The position numbers were made by a program, and so were the translations under genes. DNA of 64,000 nucleotides from Mesorhizobium sp. CAU 1732. Lineage in GTDB: Bacteria; Pseudomonadota; Alphaproteobacteria; Rhizobiales; Rhizobiaceae. Location: positions 1 through 64,000 of the forward strand of contig NZ_JBDQQR010000003.1 of assembly GCF_039888675.1 (NCBI RefSeq), in the 5' to 3' direction. The notes under the pieces were generated by a model. That model made no database searches. It saw only the letters and a program-made list of their open reading frames with translations, and had not been told where the DNA came from. Shown in pieces: positions 1-8,145 of the stretch (position 1 is its first letter; every line of letters starts with the position of its first letter).

Positions 1-174
1 CGTCGCGCCTGCCGCCTGATAGTCGGAATCGGGTATCCGCGAACTGTCGCCCGCCCCCGCTTCCACCACAACGGACAAACCGAAAGCAATCAGCCGCTTC
101 ACCGTATCCGGCGATGCGGCGACACGGGGCTCGCCCGAGCCGCCCTCGGCAGGAATGAAGATGATCTGACTCAC
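1..174 (-). CDS. pntA: NAD(P) transhydrogenase subunit alpha, N-terminal part (cut by window edge)
   Basis: The first 58 codons read on the minus strand contain GEPRVAASPDTVKRLI followed by a VVVEAGAG segment, the N-terminal signature of the NAD-binding (dI) part of proton-translocating transhydrogenase and of the related alanine dehydrogenases. In the family, the alpha subunit works with PntB in the inner membrane, moving hydride from NADH to NADP+ at the expense of the proton gradient. The start is GTG at 174, chosen because a GGAGGGG ribosome-binding site lies nine bases upstream. The rest of the gene and any pntB partner lie beyond the left edge. Alanine dehydrogenase is the main alternative, but the opening residues (SQIIFIPAEGGSGEPRVA) fit PntA better. 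Confidence 0.8.
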   Translation of the reverse strand, partial: MSQIIFIPAEGGSGEPRVAASPDTVKRLIAFGLSVVVEAGAGDSSRIPDSDYQAAGAT

Positions 175-252
175 GCTTGACTACCCCTCCCCGGCATACG
201 GCGCATCTGCGCGCCTGCCGTATCGCTCAAGATTTTCCTACAATCCACAAAA

Positions 253-267
253 TGGACAACTTGTCCA
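253..267. promoter_or_regulatory. Perfect palindrome upstream of the sugar-acid dehydratase
   Basis: TGGACAA-C-TTGTCCA is a perfect 7+1+7 inverted repeat about 80 bases before the dehydratase start. It is in the short intergenic region divergent from pntA, so it could serve either gene. It shares the TTGTC half-site with the second palindrome 20 bases downstream, which suggests a pair of sites for one dimeric repressor. Confidence 0.6.
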
Positions 268-286
268 CATTTTTTGCTGGAGGTAC

Positions 287-297
287 TTGTCCGACAA
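287..297. promoter_or_regulatory. FadR-type GntR operator candidate
   Basis: TTGTC-C-GACAA is a perfect odd palindrome. It matches the TNGTNNNACNA pattern known for FadR-subfamily GntR repressors, which often control sugar-acid dehydratase genes of the IlvD/Edd type. No GntR gene is present in the window, so the regulator would be encoded elsewhere. The assignment to GntR is an inference from the motif alone. Confidence 0.55.
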
Positions 298-344
298 TTG
301 CCGATGCCATATCGATGGCTAAACGGTCGTTCTGGGAGGTGTGA

Positions 345-2147
345 ATGTCCAAGATCAATGACGCGAAGCGGCTGCGCTCGCGCGAGTGGTTCGACAATCC
401 GGACAATCCCGGCATGACGGCGCTCTACCTCGAACGCTATCTGAACTATGGGCTGACCCGCGAAGAACTACAGTCCGGAAAGCCGCTTATCGGCATCGCC
501 CAGACGGGCTCGGACCTGTCGCCTTGCAACCGGCATCATATCGAGCTCGCCAAGCGCGTGCGCGACGGCATTGTGGCCGCCGGCGGCGTACCGCTGGAAT
601 TCCCGGTCCACCCGATCCAGGAGACAGGCAAGCGGCCCACCGCCGCGCTCGACCGCAACCTCGCCTATCTCGCTCTCGTCGAGTTGCTTTATGGCTATCC
701 GCTGGATGGCGTCGTGCTGACCATCGGCTGCGACAAGACCACCCCGGCGCTGCTGATGGCCGCGGCCACCGTCAACATTCCAGCCATAGCGCTGTCCGTC
801 GGCCCGATGCTGAACGGCTGGCACAAGGGCGAACGCACCGGCTCCGGCACGGTCGTGTGGAAGTCACGCGAAAGGCTGGCGGCAGGAGAGATCGACTACG
901 ACCAGTTCATGGACATCGTCGCCTCATCGGCGCCGTCCGTCGGCTACTGCAACACGATGGGCACGGCGACGACGATGAACTCGCTGGCCGAGGCGCTCGG
1001 CATGCAGTTGCCGGGCTCCGCCGCCATTCCAGCACCCTATCGCGAGCGCGGCCAGATCGCCTACCAAACCGGCAAGCGCATCGTCGACATGGTGCGCGAG
1101 GACCTGAAACCCTCCGATATCATGACGCGGGAAGCCTTCGAGAACGCCATCGTCGTCAATTCTGCCATCGGCGGCTCGACCAATGCGCCGATCCACCTCA
1201 ACGCGATCGCGCGGCATCTCGGCGTGTCGCTGACCGTCGATGACTGGCAGAAGGTCGGTCACCACGTTCCGCTGATCGTCAATCTCCAGCCGGCCGGTGA
1301 ATATCTCGGCGAGGACTATCATCATGCGGGCGGTGTGCCGGCCGTGGTGGCAGAGCTGATGAAGGCCGGCTTGCTGCCGCACCCCGGAGCCATGACCGCC
1401 AACGGCCGCACGATCGGCGACAATTGCGCCGCGGCGGAGAATCTCGACGGCAAGGTCATCCGTACCGTGGCCAATCCGCTCAGGAAGGATGCCGGCTTCA
1501 TCAACCTGAAAGGCAATCTGTTCGATTCCGCAATCATGAAGACGTCGGTCATCTCGCCGGAGTTTCGCGACCGCTATCTGTCAAATCCGCAAGACCCCGA
1601 TGCCTTCGAGGGCGTCGCCGCCGTCTTCGACGGTCCGGAAGACTACCACCATCGCATTGAGGATCCGTCACTCGGCCTGAACGAGAATACCATCCTGTTC
1701 ATGCGCGGAGCCGGCCCAGTCGGTTATCCCGGCGGCGCCGAAGTCGTGAACATGCAGCCGCCGGCCTACCTGCTGAAGGCGGGCATCCACTCGCTGCCCT
1801 GCATCGGCGATGGCCGTCAGTCCGGCACTTCCGGCTCTCCATCGATCCTCAACGCCTCGCCCGAGGCGGCCGTCGGTGGTGGCCTTGCGCTGCTGCGTAC
1901 GGGTGACCGGGTACGCATCGACCTGCGCAAGGGGACCGCCGACATCCTCGTGTCGGACGACGAGATCAAGCGCCGTCGCGTCGACCTGCAAAGCGAGGGC
2001 GGCTATGCATATCCGAAGCATCAGACACCGTGGCAGGAGATCCAACGGTCGATGGTCGACCAGTTGTCCGAGGGAATGGTTCTGAAGCCGGCGGTGAAGT
2101 ACCAGAACATCGCCGTCACCAGCGGCGTGCCGCGCGACAATCATTAG
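345..2147 (+). CDS. IlvD/Edd-family dehydratase, probable L-arabinonate/D-xylonate dehydratase
   Basis: This 600-residue protein has the full architecture of the IlvD/Edd dehydratases. Three cysteines expected to hold the [2Fe-2S] cluster are visible: C61 (SDLSPCN), C129 (GCDKTTPA) and C202 (GYCNTMGTA). [15 protein letters not shown] segment and a C-terminal [13 protein letters not shown] segment follow. The length and the opening ([20 protein letters not shown]) fit the pentonate-dehydratase branch, which dehydrates aldonic acids to 2-keto-3-deoxy acids, rather than IlvD of branched amino acid synthesis. A GGGAGG site precedes the ATG. It stands alone, with two palindromic operators upstream and a hairpin repeat right at its stop codon. 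The exact sugar acid cannot be read from sequence. Confidence 0.85.
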   Translation: MSKINDAKRLRSREWFDNPDNPGMTALYLERYLNYGLTREELQSGKPLIGIAQTGSDLSPCNRHHIELAKRVRDGIVAAGGVPLEFPVHPIQETGKRPTAALDRNLAYLALVELLYGYPLDGVVLTIGCDKTTPALLMAAATVNIPAIALSVGPMLNGWHKGERTGSGTVVWKSRERLAAGEIDYDQFMDIVASSAPSVGYCNTMGTATTMNSLAEALGMQLPGSAAIPAPYRERGQIAYQTGKRIVDMVREDLKPSDIMTREAFENAIVVNSAIGGSTNAPIHLNAIARHLGVSLTVDDWQKVGHHVPLIVNLQPAGEYLGEDYHHAGGVPAVVAELMKAGLLPHPGAMTANGRTIGDNCAAAENLDGKVIRTVANPLRKDAGFINLKGNLFDSAIMKTSVISPEFRDRYLSNPQDPDAFEGVAAVFDGPEDYHHRIEDPSLGLNENTILFMRGAGPVGYPGGAEVVNMQPPAYLLKAGIHSLPCIGDGRQSGTSGSPSILNASPEAAVGGGLALLRTGDRVRIDLRKGTADILVSDDEIKRRRVDLQSEGGYAYPKHQTPWQEIQRSMVDQLSEGMVLKPAVKYQNIAVTSGVPRDNH

Positions 2148-2196
2148 AGCATCGGACCGAAAAGTGGCCTGCGGTTTTCGGGTTCTTCCGATGCTC
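2147..2196. repeat. Short palindromic intergenic repeat (rhizobial RIME-like element)
   Basis: GAGCATCGGA and its exact inverse TCCGATGCTC bracket an inner CCGAAAAGTGG...GGTTTTCGG pair, giving a 50-base imperfect hairpin that begins at the dehydratase stop codon. Elements of this design (CCGAAAAGTGG...CCGGTTTTCGG core between matching arms) are dispersed in Rhizobiales genomes. It may also act as a transcription terminator for the dehydratase. Confidence 0.7.
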
Positions 2197-2208
2197 AAAC
2201 AAAGAGAT

Positions 2209-2248
2209 AGATCGCCACTCGTGCGTCCGTCAGGATGCACGGCGATCT
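2209..2248. other. Strong isolated hairpin in the 2.2-2.5 kb intergenic region
   Basis: AGATCGCC and GGCGATCT are exact inverse arms enclosing a second stem (CGTGCGTCC / GGATGCACG, one G-T pair) with a four-base loop. No T-run follows, so it is not a classical terminator. The rest of the 310 bases up to gspL shows no convincing gene; the gsp promoter must lie here. It could be a leader structure, a repeat, or part of a small RNA. Confidence 0.45.
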
Positions 2249-2506
2249 AGGACAGCTCCGGCTTGGGGCCGAATTGCTCGACAGGCAGAGAAGCCGATGT
2301 CTGTCGAAATCGAAGTCGAGGTCAATTGCCGACAGCTTCTGCAACTCCGCCAAGGTGGTCGTCCCGGTCTGCTGTCGAGATCGGTGCCCGATGGGCGAAG
2401 ACTGTGATTGATCTGGAACAGGGGCCTGAGGATGCGCTATGATTAGTTTCACGCGGCAACGGAACTCCGGATCCTGTTCCGGCTTCCGCTCCGAGGTTTG
2501 ACCGGA

Positions 2507-3574
2507 ATGGCTTCTCCTTTCACCGCGGCGATCCGCAGCATGGATGACTGGATCGCGGGACCGGCCTCCCTGCTCGATGAACTCGCGCGCGTCAAATCCG
2601 GCAGCCGCGTGATCGTGTCGGTCGCTGATGACGGGAGCGCGCTTGAAATCAGGCCGGCGTCGAGCCGAAAGCCGTCTGCTCCCCTGTCGGTGCCGATTTC
2701 TCCAGACGCGCAGCCGCCCGCTGCATTGCGTACAGCGGTGAACGGAAAGACGGTCCATCTCGGCATCCCCGAGAGCTGGGTGATCGCGCGCCGGATCGAA
2801 CTGCCGATGGAGGCTGCCAGCCACGTCGAGGGTATCGTTGCATCGCGAATGGGCGCGCTTTCGCCATTGCCTGTCTCCGACATCTATTTCGGCCACAGGG
2901 TGCTCGAGATCGACCGCGAAGCCCGGCAGATGACGGTCGCCGTCGCGATCGTTCCGAGGTCGCGCGTCGCTGCTGCCCTGGCATGCCTGAATGTGACCGA
3001 GGCCCGCCAGGTCTTGATCTCGGCGCCGTTTCCCGAAGGCGGTGCAGTGACCGTGTCGACGCACCGGCAACAGGGCTCCGGGACCCGTGGCCGGATAAAG
3101 TTTCTTCTCGCCGGAGTTTTGGGCATCAGCGTCGTGGCGGCCATCACGGCGCTGGCGGCGCGGCCGCTGATCAAGGACAGCTATGCCGAGCGCCGCGCTG
3201 CCGTCGAGGCCCGGGCCGAAAAGGCGCGGCAGGCGATCACGCTCGCGGCGACTCCGTACAAGGCTGACAGCGCGCCTGAGCAGACCGCGCTGAATATCAA
3301 GGAAGACGCCGTGAGCGCGCTTGCAGCATTGGACGACCTGGCTCAGGCGTTGCCCACGCACTCCTATGCCACGGAGGTGTCTTTCGCCGATGGGCGCATG
3401 CGTCTTTTGGGGCGGACGATCGACGTACCGGAAGTGCTGACCGCGCTGGAATCGTCGGGTCGTTTCGAAGACAGCAAGCTGGTCGGACCGGCTCTGCGCG
3501 GCGAGGATGGCGTCACCTCGGAGTTCGATGTCGACACCCGCCCGCTCATCCGCACGGGAAGCTCGCTGCGATGA
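2507..3574 (+). CDS. gspL: Type II secretion protein L (GspL/PilN-like)
   Basis: The protein has about 195 cytoplasmic residues, one membrane helix near residues 198-217 (FLLAGVLGISVVAAI), then an alpha-helical linker (ERRAAVEARAEKARQAI) and a small periplasmic domain. This is the layout of GspL, the inner-membrane platform protein that links the GspE ATPase to GspM. The cytoplasmic part is shorter and more divergent than in enterobacterial GspL. The ATG at 2507 is preferred over a TTG at 2498 because a GAGG lies ten bases before it. The stop overlaps the next start (ATGA), so translation is probably coupled. Assignment rests on topology and on the unmistakable gspF-J genes downstream. Confidence 0.7.
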   Translation: MASPFTAAIRSMDDWIAGPASLLDELARVKSGSRVIVSVADDGSALEIRPASSRKPSAPLSVPISPDAQPPAALRTAVNGKTVHLGIPESWVIARRIELPMEAASHVEGIVASRMGALSPLPVSDIYFGHRVLEIDREARQMTVAVAIVPRSRVAAALACLNVTEARQVLISAPFPEGGAVTVSTHRQQGSGTRGRIKFLLAGVLGISVVAAITALAARPLIKDSYAERRAAVEARAEKARQAITLAATPYKADSAPEQTALNIKEDAVSALAALDDLAQALPTHSYATEVSFADGRMRLLGRTIDVPEVLTALESSGRFEDSKLVGPALRGEDGVTSEFDVDTRPLIRTGSSLR

Positions 3575-4179
3575 GGCCGACGACACTATGGCGCGACACG
3601 CGGCTTCAATCGCTCATGGTCATTGCCCTGCTGTTCGTCGCAACTCTGGTGCTCGTCGCCGACACTCTCCTGTCCTGGCGCGCGGAAGCGCAAACGCTGG
3701 CGCTCTATGAGGAACGTGCCGCATTGCTCGAAAGCAAGGCGTCCAATTCCCCGGTTCAACAGGGCGAAACGCCGGCGCTGGACCTTGGCGGGAGCAGGAT
3801 ACTTCTCGATTCCCAAACCAGCGGGCTCGTCTCGGCCGAGTTCCAGCGCCTGCTTTCCGACCGCGTGGAACGCGTGGGCGCCGTTATCAGGCGCGTCGAC
3901 ATTCCCACGGACGGGCAAATCGCCATCACAGACGGTCCTCAGTTGGAGTCCTTGGAACGCGTTCGTTTGACCGTCGATATCGAGGTCATGGAACAATCGC
4001 TGCCAGATCTCCTATATGCCATCGAGGCAGGTTCGCCCGTCATGATCGTCGACAGCTTCCGGCTTCGGTTGAACCGCCGGGTTGATTTGGGGGGAGATCA
4101 GACCTCAAGTTCCCTGGATCGACCGCTGTCGCTGAACGTCTCGCTCTCCGCCTTCCGCGAGAAGGACCCCCAGTCATGA
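3571..4179 (+). CDS. gspM: Type II secretion protein M (GspM/PilO-like)
   Basis: A short cytoplasmic N-terminus is followed by one membrane helix (about residues 15-34, VIALLFVATLVLVADTLL), a helical stretch and a periplasmic ferredoxin-like region (VRLTVDIEVMEQSLPDLLYAIE ... VDSFRLRL in two segments). This is the GspM/PilO design; GspM dimerises with GspL in the inner-membrane platform. It overlaps gspL and the following gene by four bases each (ATGA), so the three are one translational unit. At 202 residues it is within the usual range. Sequence conservation in this family is weak, so position and topology carry much of the call. Confidence 0.7.
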   Translation: MRPTTLWRDTRLQSLMVIALLFVATLVLVADTLLSWRAEAQTLALYEERAALLESKASNSPVQQGETPALDLGGSRILLDSQTSGLVSAEFQRLLSDRVERVGAVIRRVDIPTDGQIAITDGPQLESLERVRLTVDIEVMEQSLPDLLYAIEAGSPVMIVDSFRLRLNRRVDLGGDQTSSSLDRPLSLNVSLSAFREKDPQS

Positions 4180-4712
4180 CAACGCTGCTGCGCGCGACAT
4201 TGATGCTCGCCGCCGTCGCGGCTTCTTCGAGCCTGTCCTTCGGCACGGAAAGGCTGTCGGTCAGGGAGCGCCCGCTGAGCGACTATGCGGCGCTTCGGGA
4301 TCGGCCGCTGTTCTCGCCGGACCGGACTGCTCCGATCGCATTCGTTGCCGCCGAGCCGGAACCTGTCGTCGTGCAGCCCGAGCCAGAGCCCGAACCCGAG
4401 CCGCCGCCTGCCGCGGCGCCCGATTGGCAATTGGTTGGCATCGTGCGGTCGGCAAGGCTTAACAGCGCGACCTTCACCAGCCCGTTCGAAATGGCGGCCT
4501 TCACGCTGCGCACGGGGGAAAGCCGGGAAGGTTGGACCCTGAAGGTAGTCGGCCAGTTTGAAGTCAAGCTCGACGGAGCGGGAGGACGCGCCTCGCTGCG
4601 TTTTTCCGATGAGGCGAGCGGTCAACAAATGGTTCCGTCGGAGCAGTGGATGAACACGGAGCCCGGGGTTGATCCATATGGAGAAGCCGATAATCATGGA
4701 TCCGGGGGGTGA
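4176..4712 (+). CDS. Type II secretion GspC/GspN-like periplasmic protein
   Basis: The protein begins with a cleavable-looking signal (about residues 1-22), then a DYAALRDRPLFSPDR segment, a low-complexity acidic/proline hinge of alternating E and P (about residues 62-75) and a small domain (WQLVGIVRS ... FTLRTGESREGWTLKVV). The last part resembles the HR domain of GspC, which connects the inner platform to the GspD secretin; the RDRPLFSPDR motif is typical of small GspN-type proteins in alphaproteobacterial operons. There is no membrane anchor other than the signal. A 109-base stretch without a gene separates it from gspF, the only gap in the operon. Confidence 0.6.
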   Translation: MTTLLRATLMLAAVAASSSLSFGTERLSVRERPLSDYAALRDRPLFSPDRTAPIAFVAAEPEPVVVQPEPEPEPEPPPAAAPDWQLVGIVRSARLNSATFTSPFEMAAFTLRTGESREGWTLKVVGQFEVKLDGAGGRASLRFSDEASGQQMVPSEQWMNTEPGVDPYGEADNHGSGG

Positions 4713-4821
4713 TCCGTATCCCAGCTCGCGATTGGCGCATGTTCGGCCTCAGAACGCTGCAACAAGGCGATGACGCGCTTGCATTCGAACACCAGGCGCA
4801 CAGTTAGGAAGTTCGGCCTCC

Positions 4822-6030
4822 ATGGGCTCCACGGCATTCGCATACAAGGCTTTGAATGGCGAGGGTCGTCTCGAACTCGGGCGGATCGATGCGTCCGATT
4901 CCGACGATGCCGTCCAGAAGCTCGGGGCGCGCGGGCTGATCCCGGTCAGTGTCGAACAGAGCGTGCGGTCTGCATCACGCGCACCGCTGTTTACGACCCG
5001 GATACCGCCGGCGGCTGTCACGCGGCTGCTCTCCGATCTGTCGATCATGCTGAATGCGGGAATCCGGATCGACGAGGCGCTGGCGATCATGGAAAAGGAA
5101 TTCGACAGCGGCAGGCTTCAACCCGTCGTTGCCGGCATTCGCACCGACCTGGCGTCGGGCAAGTCATTCTCCAGTGCGATGGAGGCCTGGCCTGCCTTGT
5201 TCCCGACGTTCCAGGTCGCAATGATTCGTGTCGCGGAGAGCTCCGGCAAATTGCCCACCCTCCTGTCGCGCATCGTGGAGGAGCGCCAGAGTTTCGAGGC
5301 ATTGCAAGTCAAGGTCAGCGAGGCGCTTCGGTATCCGGCGGTCCTGTTTGCCGGCACGATCTGCGTACTGGTCTTCTTTCTGGTAGGGGTCGTTCCTCAG
5401 TTCGAACCGATGATCATGCAGGGCGGCAACACGGACACGGTGATGGTGGCGATGTTCGCGGTCTCGACTTTCCTGCGCGACTACGGGCTTCTCCTTCTGC
5501 TTGGGGCATCGGTACTCGTATTGCTGGGCTTCGTGGCGGCACGGCGGGGCCTTCTTTCGGCATGGCTCTGGGGTTTCGCCAAAAAGCTTCCGCTTCTGTC
5601 GGATATACCGGGCAGCTATCGGACCGGGCGGTTCGCCCGTCTCCTCGGCATCATGGTCGAAACGGGCGTGGCGGTTCCCGTGGCTTTCAAACTCATCAGC
5701 GATACCATCGATCACGGCGAGGCTGCGCGGGCACGCGCGCAGCAGGCATCCGACGCCCTGCGGCACGGGAACAGGCTTGGCCATGCGCTCGAAATCCTCC
5801 AGCTTCCCCCGCTGGCGGTGCGCATGCTGAGGCTCGGCGAGCAGAGTGGCGAACTCGCAGGTCTGGCCTATCGTGTCGCCGACTTCTATGAAGTACGGCT
5901 GGAGCGTTCGCTGTCGCGTATCGTCGGGCTCGTCGGCCCTGCGGCGGTGGCAACCATCAGCATTTTGATCGGCGGTATGATCGTGTCGATCATGTCCACT
6001 CTTATGTCCTTCAACGATATGGTCCGATAG
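4822..6030 (+). CDS. gspF: Type II secretion inner-membrane protein F
   Basis: A 402-residue protein with the N-terminal FAYKALNGEGRLELGRIDA start and two tandem T2SSF domains (about residues 60-185 and 265-390), each followed by membrane helices (FAGTICVLVFFLVGVVP; LLLLLGASVLVLLGFVA; VATISILIGGMIVSIM). Characteristic GspF motifs are visible, such as LSIMLNAGIRIDEAL, MIRVAESSGKLP and MLRLGEQSGEL. GspF is the polytopic platform protein at the base of the pseudopilus. It lies between the GspL/M/C-like genes and the pseudopilins, the canonical order. Length and motifs are intact, so this part of the machine looks functional. Confidence 0.93.
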   Translation: MGSTAFAYKALNGEGRLELGRIDASDSDDAVQKLGARGLIPVSVEQSVRSASRAPLFTTRIPPAAVTRLLSDLSIMLNAGIRIDEALAIMEKEFDSGRLQPVVAGIRTDLASGKSFSSAMEAWPALFPTFQVAMIRVAESSGKLPTLLSRIVEERQSFEALQVKVSEALRYPAVLFAGTICVLVFFLVGVVPQFEPMIMQGGNTDTVMVAMFAVSTFLRDYGLLLLLGASVLVLLGFVAARRGLLSAWLWGFAKKLPLLSDIPGSYRTGRFARLLGIMVETGVAVPVAFKLISDTIDHGEAARARAQQASDALRHGNRLGHALEILQLPPLAVRMLRLGEQSGELAGLAYRVADFYEVRLERSLSRIVGLVGPAAVATISILIGGMIVSIMSTLMSFNDMVR

Positions 6031-6042
6031 GAGCCAGAGTGC

Positions 6043-6477
6043 ATGAGCGTACATTTCGCAGTTGATTCCCATCTCACGCAGCGCAAGCGTGCCCGGCGCC
6101 GCAGGGCGGGCTTCACGCTGATCGAGATGCTGGTCGTTCTGGCCATCATCGGCCTGATCTCGGCGCTCGTAGGACCTCGTGTTCTGGCGCAGTTGTCCGA
6201 CTCGCGCGAGCGTGCCGCCAAACTTCAGATCGAGGCATTCTCCAGCGCGCTCGACATCTTCTACATAGATGTCGGCCGTTATCCGGTGCAGGCCGAGGGC
6301 CTGGGAGCCCTGGTGCGCAAGCCCTCGACCATTCAGGTCTGGAACGGGCCATACCTGCGCGGCGAGAGTGTTCCGCTCGACCCGTGGGGCAATGAATACA
6401 AATACGCGAGCGACGGAAAGACGTTCAACATCACAGCCGATGGACCCGGTGGGCGCGGCTCCAATGTGTCCGACTAG
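6043..6477 (+). CDS. gspG: Major pseudopilin GspG
   Basis: A 144-residue protein with a positively charged leader (RKRARRRRAG) ending in the prepilin peptidase site G|FTLIE and followed by the hydrophobic MLVVLAIIGLISALVGPRV helix. The C-terminal half carries DVGRYPVQAEGLGALV and a GPYLRGESVPLDPWGNEYKY segment, the hallmark of GspG. GspG subunits polymerise into the pseudopilus that pushes substrates through the secretin. An AGGAG lies eight bases before the ATG. The 24-residue leader is longer than the usual 6-8 residues, which is common in alphaproteobacterial homologues. Confidence 0.95.
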   Translation: MSVHFAVDSHLTQRKRARRRRAGFTLIEMLVVLAIIGLISALVGPRVLAQLSDSRERAAKLQIEAFSSALDIFYIDVGRYPVQAEGLGALVRKPSTIQVWNGPYLRGESVPLDPWGNEYKYASDGKTFNITADGPGGRGSNVSD

Positions 6478-6940
6478 CCCTGGGGGCAACAGCAACCGAA
6501 AAACGGCGCAGCGCGGCGTCGTGCTGCTCGATGTGGTCGCGGCGCTCGCGATCTTCGCCCTCGCGGCCTTCGTGCTGATGCCGCGCCCGCGTTACACCGT
6601 CGGGGCTGCCGAGCTTTCCGGCGAGGCGGTTCGCATCAGCGGGGAGTTCCGCAAGGGCAGAGCGAAGGCCCTGACCACGGGCAGCGTCGTCGACGTAGCG
6701 GTCGATCCGGGAAACAATCGCATTCAGGTGGATGGCGCCAATGCGATCTCGATCAGGGACGGGGTAGCCTTGAACTGGGTCACGTCGGACCGGTGTCCCA
6801 TACGAGGCGGAACCAGAGCCTTGCGCTTCCTTGCCGACGGACGGTCCTGCGGGGGCGTCATGACACTGTCCGCCAGCGGCCGGGCGATCGACCTGCGCGT
6901 CGACTGGCTGACCGGTCGCGTGGAAATGAGCCCGAAATGA
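6464..6940 (+). CDS. gspH: Minor pseudopilin GspH-like
   Basis: The gene starts with ATG at 6464, inside the end of gspG. The protein has a basic leader (NSNRKTAQRG), a hydrophobic helix (VVLLDVVAALAIFALAAFVL) and a small beta-rich domain (ALTTGSVVDVAVDPGNNRI ... MTLSASGRAIDLRVD) of the GspH type. The processing site is unusual: the residue after the cut glycine is valine rather than phenylalanine, and position +5 is aspartate rather than the nearly invariant glutamate. GspH sits in the pseudopilus shaft below the GspI-J-K tip. Position between gspG and gspI supports the call. Confidence 0.8.
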   Translation: MCPTSPGGNSNRKTAQRGVVLLDVVAALAIFALAAFVLMPRPRYTVGAAELSGEAVRISGEFRKGRAKALTTGSVVDVAVDPGNNRIQVDGANAISIRDGVALNWVTSDRCPIRGGTRALRFLADGRSCGGVMTLSASGRAIDLRVDWLTGRVEMSPK

Positions 6941-7305
6941 CAGCGCGGCGCAGACGCGGCTTCACGCTGATCGAGGTTCTGGCCTCGCTTGCCATCGCCG
7001 TGCTGCTGATCGTTCCGATCGCGCGGATGATCACGGGCACCGCGGGCGCGTTCGCGGGTCTGGAGCGATCGACCGAGCGCCGTGTCGGCATGCAGGCGGC
7101 CATGGCGGTCGCGATGACCCTCGACCAGTTGCGGACGGGCCGGCGCGTGATCGGGGATTACACGGTCATCGTGGAGCCATACCGCTTCGAACGCGCTTCG
7201 GCGCTGGCTCGGGCCGGATGGCAGCTTTACTCCGTCACCGTTCGCAGCACCGACGGATCAGGTGACGACGTCATACAGACCGTGCGCCTCGGCAAGCTGC
7301 AATGA
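6937..7305 (+). CDS. gspI: Minor pseudopilin GspI
   Basis: The ATG overlaps the gspH stop (ATGA). The 122-residue protein has a short basic leader and a canonical prepilin site (RRRG|FTLIEVLASLAIAVLL), followed by a compact C-terminal domain with the GspI-type ending (AGWQLYSVTVRS). GspI starts assembly of the pseudopilus tip together with GspJ and GspK. The gene is one of four consecutive prepilin-motif genes and overlaps gspJ by four bases. No irregularity is visible. Confidence 0.88.
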   Translation: MTARRRRGFTLIEVLASLAIAVLLIVPIARMITGTAGAFAGLERSTERRVGMQAAMAVAMTLDQLRTGRRVIGDYTVIVEPYRFERASALARAGWQLYSVTVRSTDGSGDDVIQTVRLGKLQ

Positions 7306-7952
7306 CGAGGAAACGCAGCGCCCGGGCCGGCTTCACGCTGATCGAGGCTTTGGCTTCGCTGGTGCTTGCGACGATGCTGTTTGGCGGGCTGGCGCTCTAC
7401 ACCGGAACCTGGCTGCGCCAGTGGCATGGGATGATCGCCAGAGGCGGGCAGGAGGACACGGTGGCCGTGATCCTCGACCGGATGGTGGAGGATCTGGAGG
7501 CCGCGCAGCCCGGCTATTCCAACGCGCAACAGGCCGCTGCGGTCCGCTTCACCGGCCATGCCGATGCGGTCACCTTCGTGCGCCCGGCGCTCGGCTACGA
7601 GCCGCGTGCGGGACTTGATGACATCACCTATTCGATGGGTCGGGCCGGATCCGACGACGCCCTCATTCGTGCCCGCCGCGATTTCATGATGAGCGGCGGT
7701 GGGGAGGATCTTCCGCTGATGCGCGGCGATCTGAAGCTGTCGTTCAGCTATGCCGGAACGGACGCCGCGCTCAGCCCCGAATGGACAAGCACCAATCGCC
7801 TGCCGTCACTCGTCCGCATCGAGATATCCGGCAATTCTCCGCGTCCCTGGCGGCAATGGGCCTATGCGCGGCTGCGCGTCGAGCTGCCCGCGCGGTGCGG
7901 CGCGGCCGACGCGCTCGCGCCGTGTCTGCAGCGCTACGGCATCGGCTCCTGA
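7302..7952 (+). CDS. gspJ: Minor pseudopilin GspJ
   Basis: The 216-residue protein carries the site RAG|FTLIEALASLVLATMLF, then a MVEDLEAAQPGY segment and a beta-rich domain with a conserved YSMGR strand and the LVRIEISG strand usual in GspJ. GspJ caps the pseudopilus with GspI and GspK. The operon ends abruptly here: the expected gspK does not follow, and two bases past the stop the DNA becomes transposase remnant. gspD, gspE and gspK are absent from the window. Confidence 0.88.
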   Translation: MTRKRSARAGFTLIEALASLVLATMLFGGLALYTGTWLRQWHGMIARGGQEDTVAVILDRMVEDLEAAQPGYSNAQQAAAVRFTGHADAVTFVRPALGYEPRAGLDDITYSMGRAGSDDALIRARRDFMMSGGGEDLPLMRGDLKLSFSYAGTDAALSPEWTSTNRLPSLVRIEISGNSPRPWRQWAYARLRVELPARCGAADALAPCLQRYGIGS

Positions 7953-8061
7953 ACTTCGCAGGGCTGTACCACGGCAGCAGCGCATGAAGCCGGATGCGGG
8001 CGAGAACATCGGCAAGCCAGGCTTGCGGATCGACGCCGTTGAGCTTGGCGCAGGTGATCAA
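7951..8061 (-). pseudogene. IS66-family transposase, C-terminal scrap
   Basis: On the minus strand this short segment reads AKLNGVDPQAWLADVLARI followed by RLHALLPW, the very conserved C-terminal end of IS66-type TnpC transposases. The few residues normally between ARI and RLH are missing, no upstream transposase sequence remains, and the end is not the usual LPWNW. It is therefore a decayed fragment, immediately against the gspJ stop, and marks the left boundary of the inserted island. Confidence 0.75.
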
Positions 8062-8069
8062 CGATCTTC

Positions 8070-8105
8070 ATTTGAAATCCTTGCGGTATTTGAAATCCTT
8101 GCGGT
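8070..8105. repeat. Tandem 18-base direct repeat
   Basis: ATTTGAAATCCTTGCGGT occurs twice head to tail with no spacer and no mismatch. It lies between the IS66 scrap and the LysR promoter region. It may be a slippage product or a regulator-binding array; no third copy was found nearby. Confidence 0.8.
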
Positions 8106-8106
8106 C

Positions 8107-8145
8107 GATGTGATCTCGGTATAACATTCACTCAACTCAGGCATG
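8107..8145. repeat. 39-base direct repeat, left copy (LysR leader)
   Basis: The stretch from GATGTGATCTCGGT through the ATG of the LysR gene recurs base for base at 11112-11150 in the same orientation. Similarity continues, imperfectly, for about 40 bases into the coding sequence. The pair brackets the LysR gene and the flavoprotein gene. Confidence 0.85.

Noticed and set aside
4770..5891. Plus-strand frame of about 373 codons overlapping gspF in another frame
   Set aside because: Frame-shifted translation of gspF with random-like composition; gspF motifs are in the other frame.
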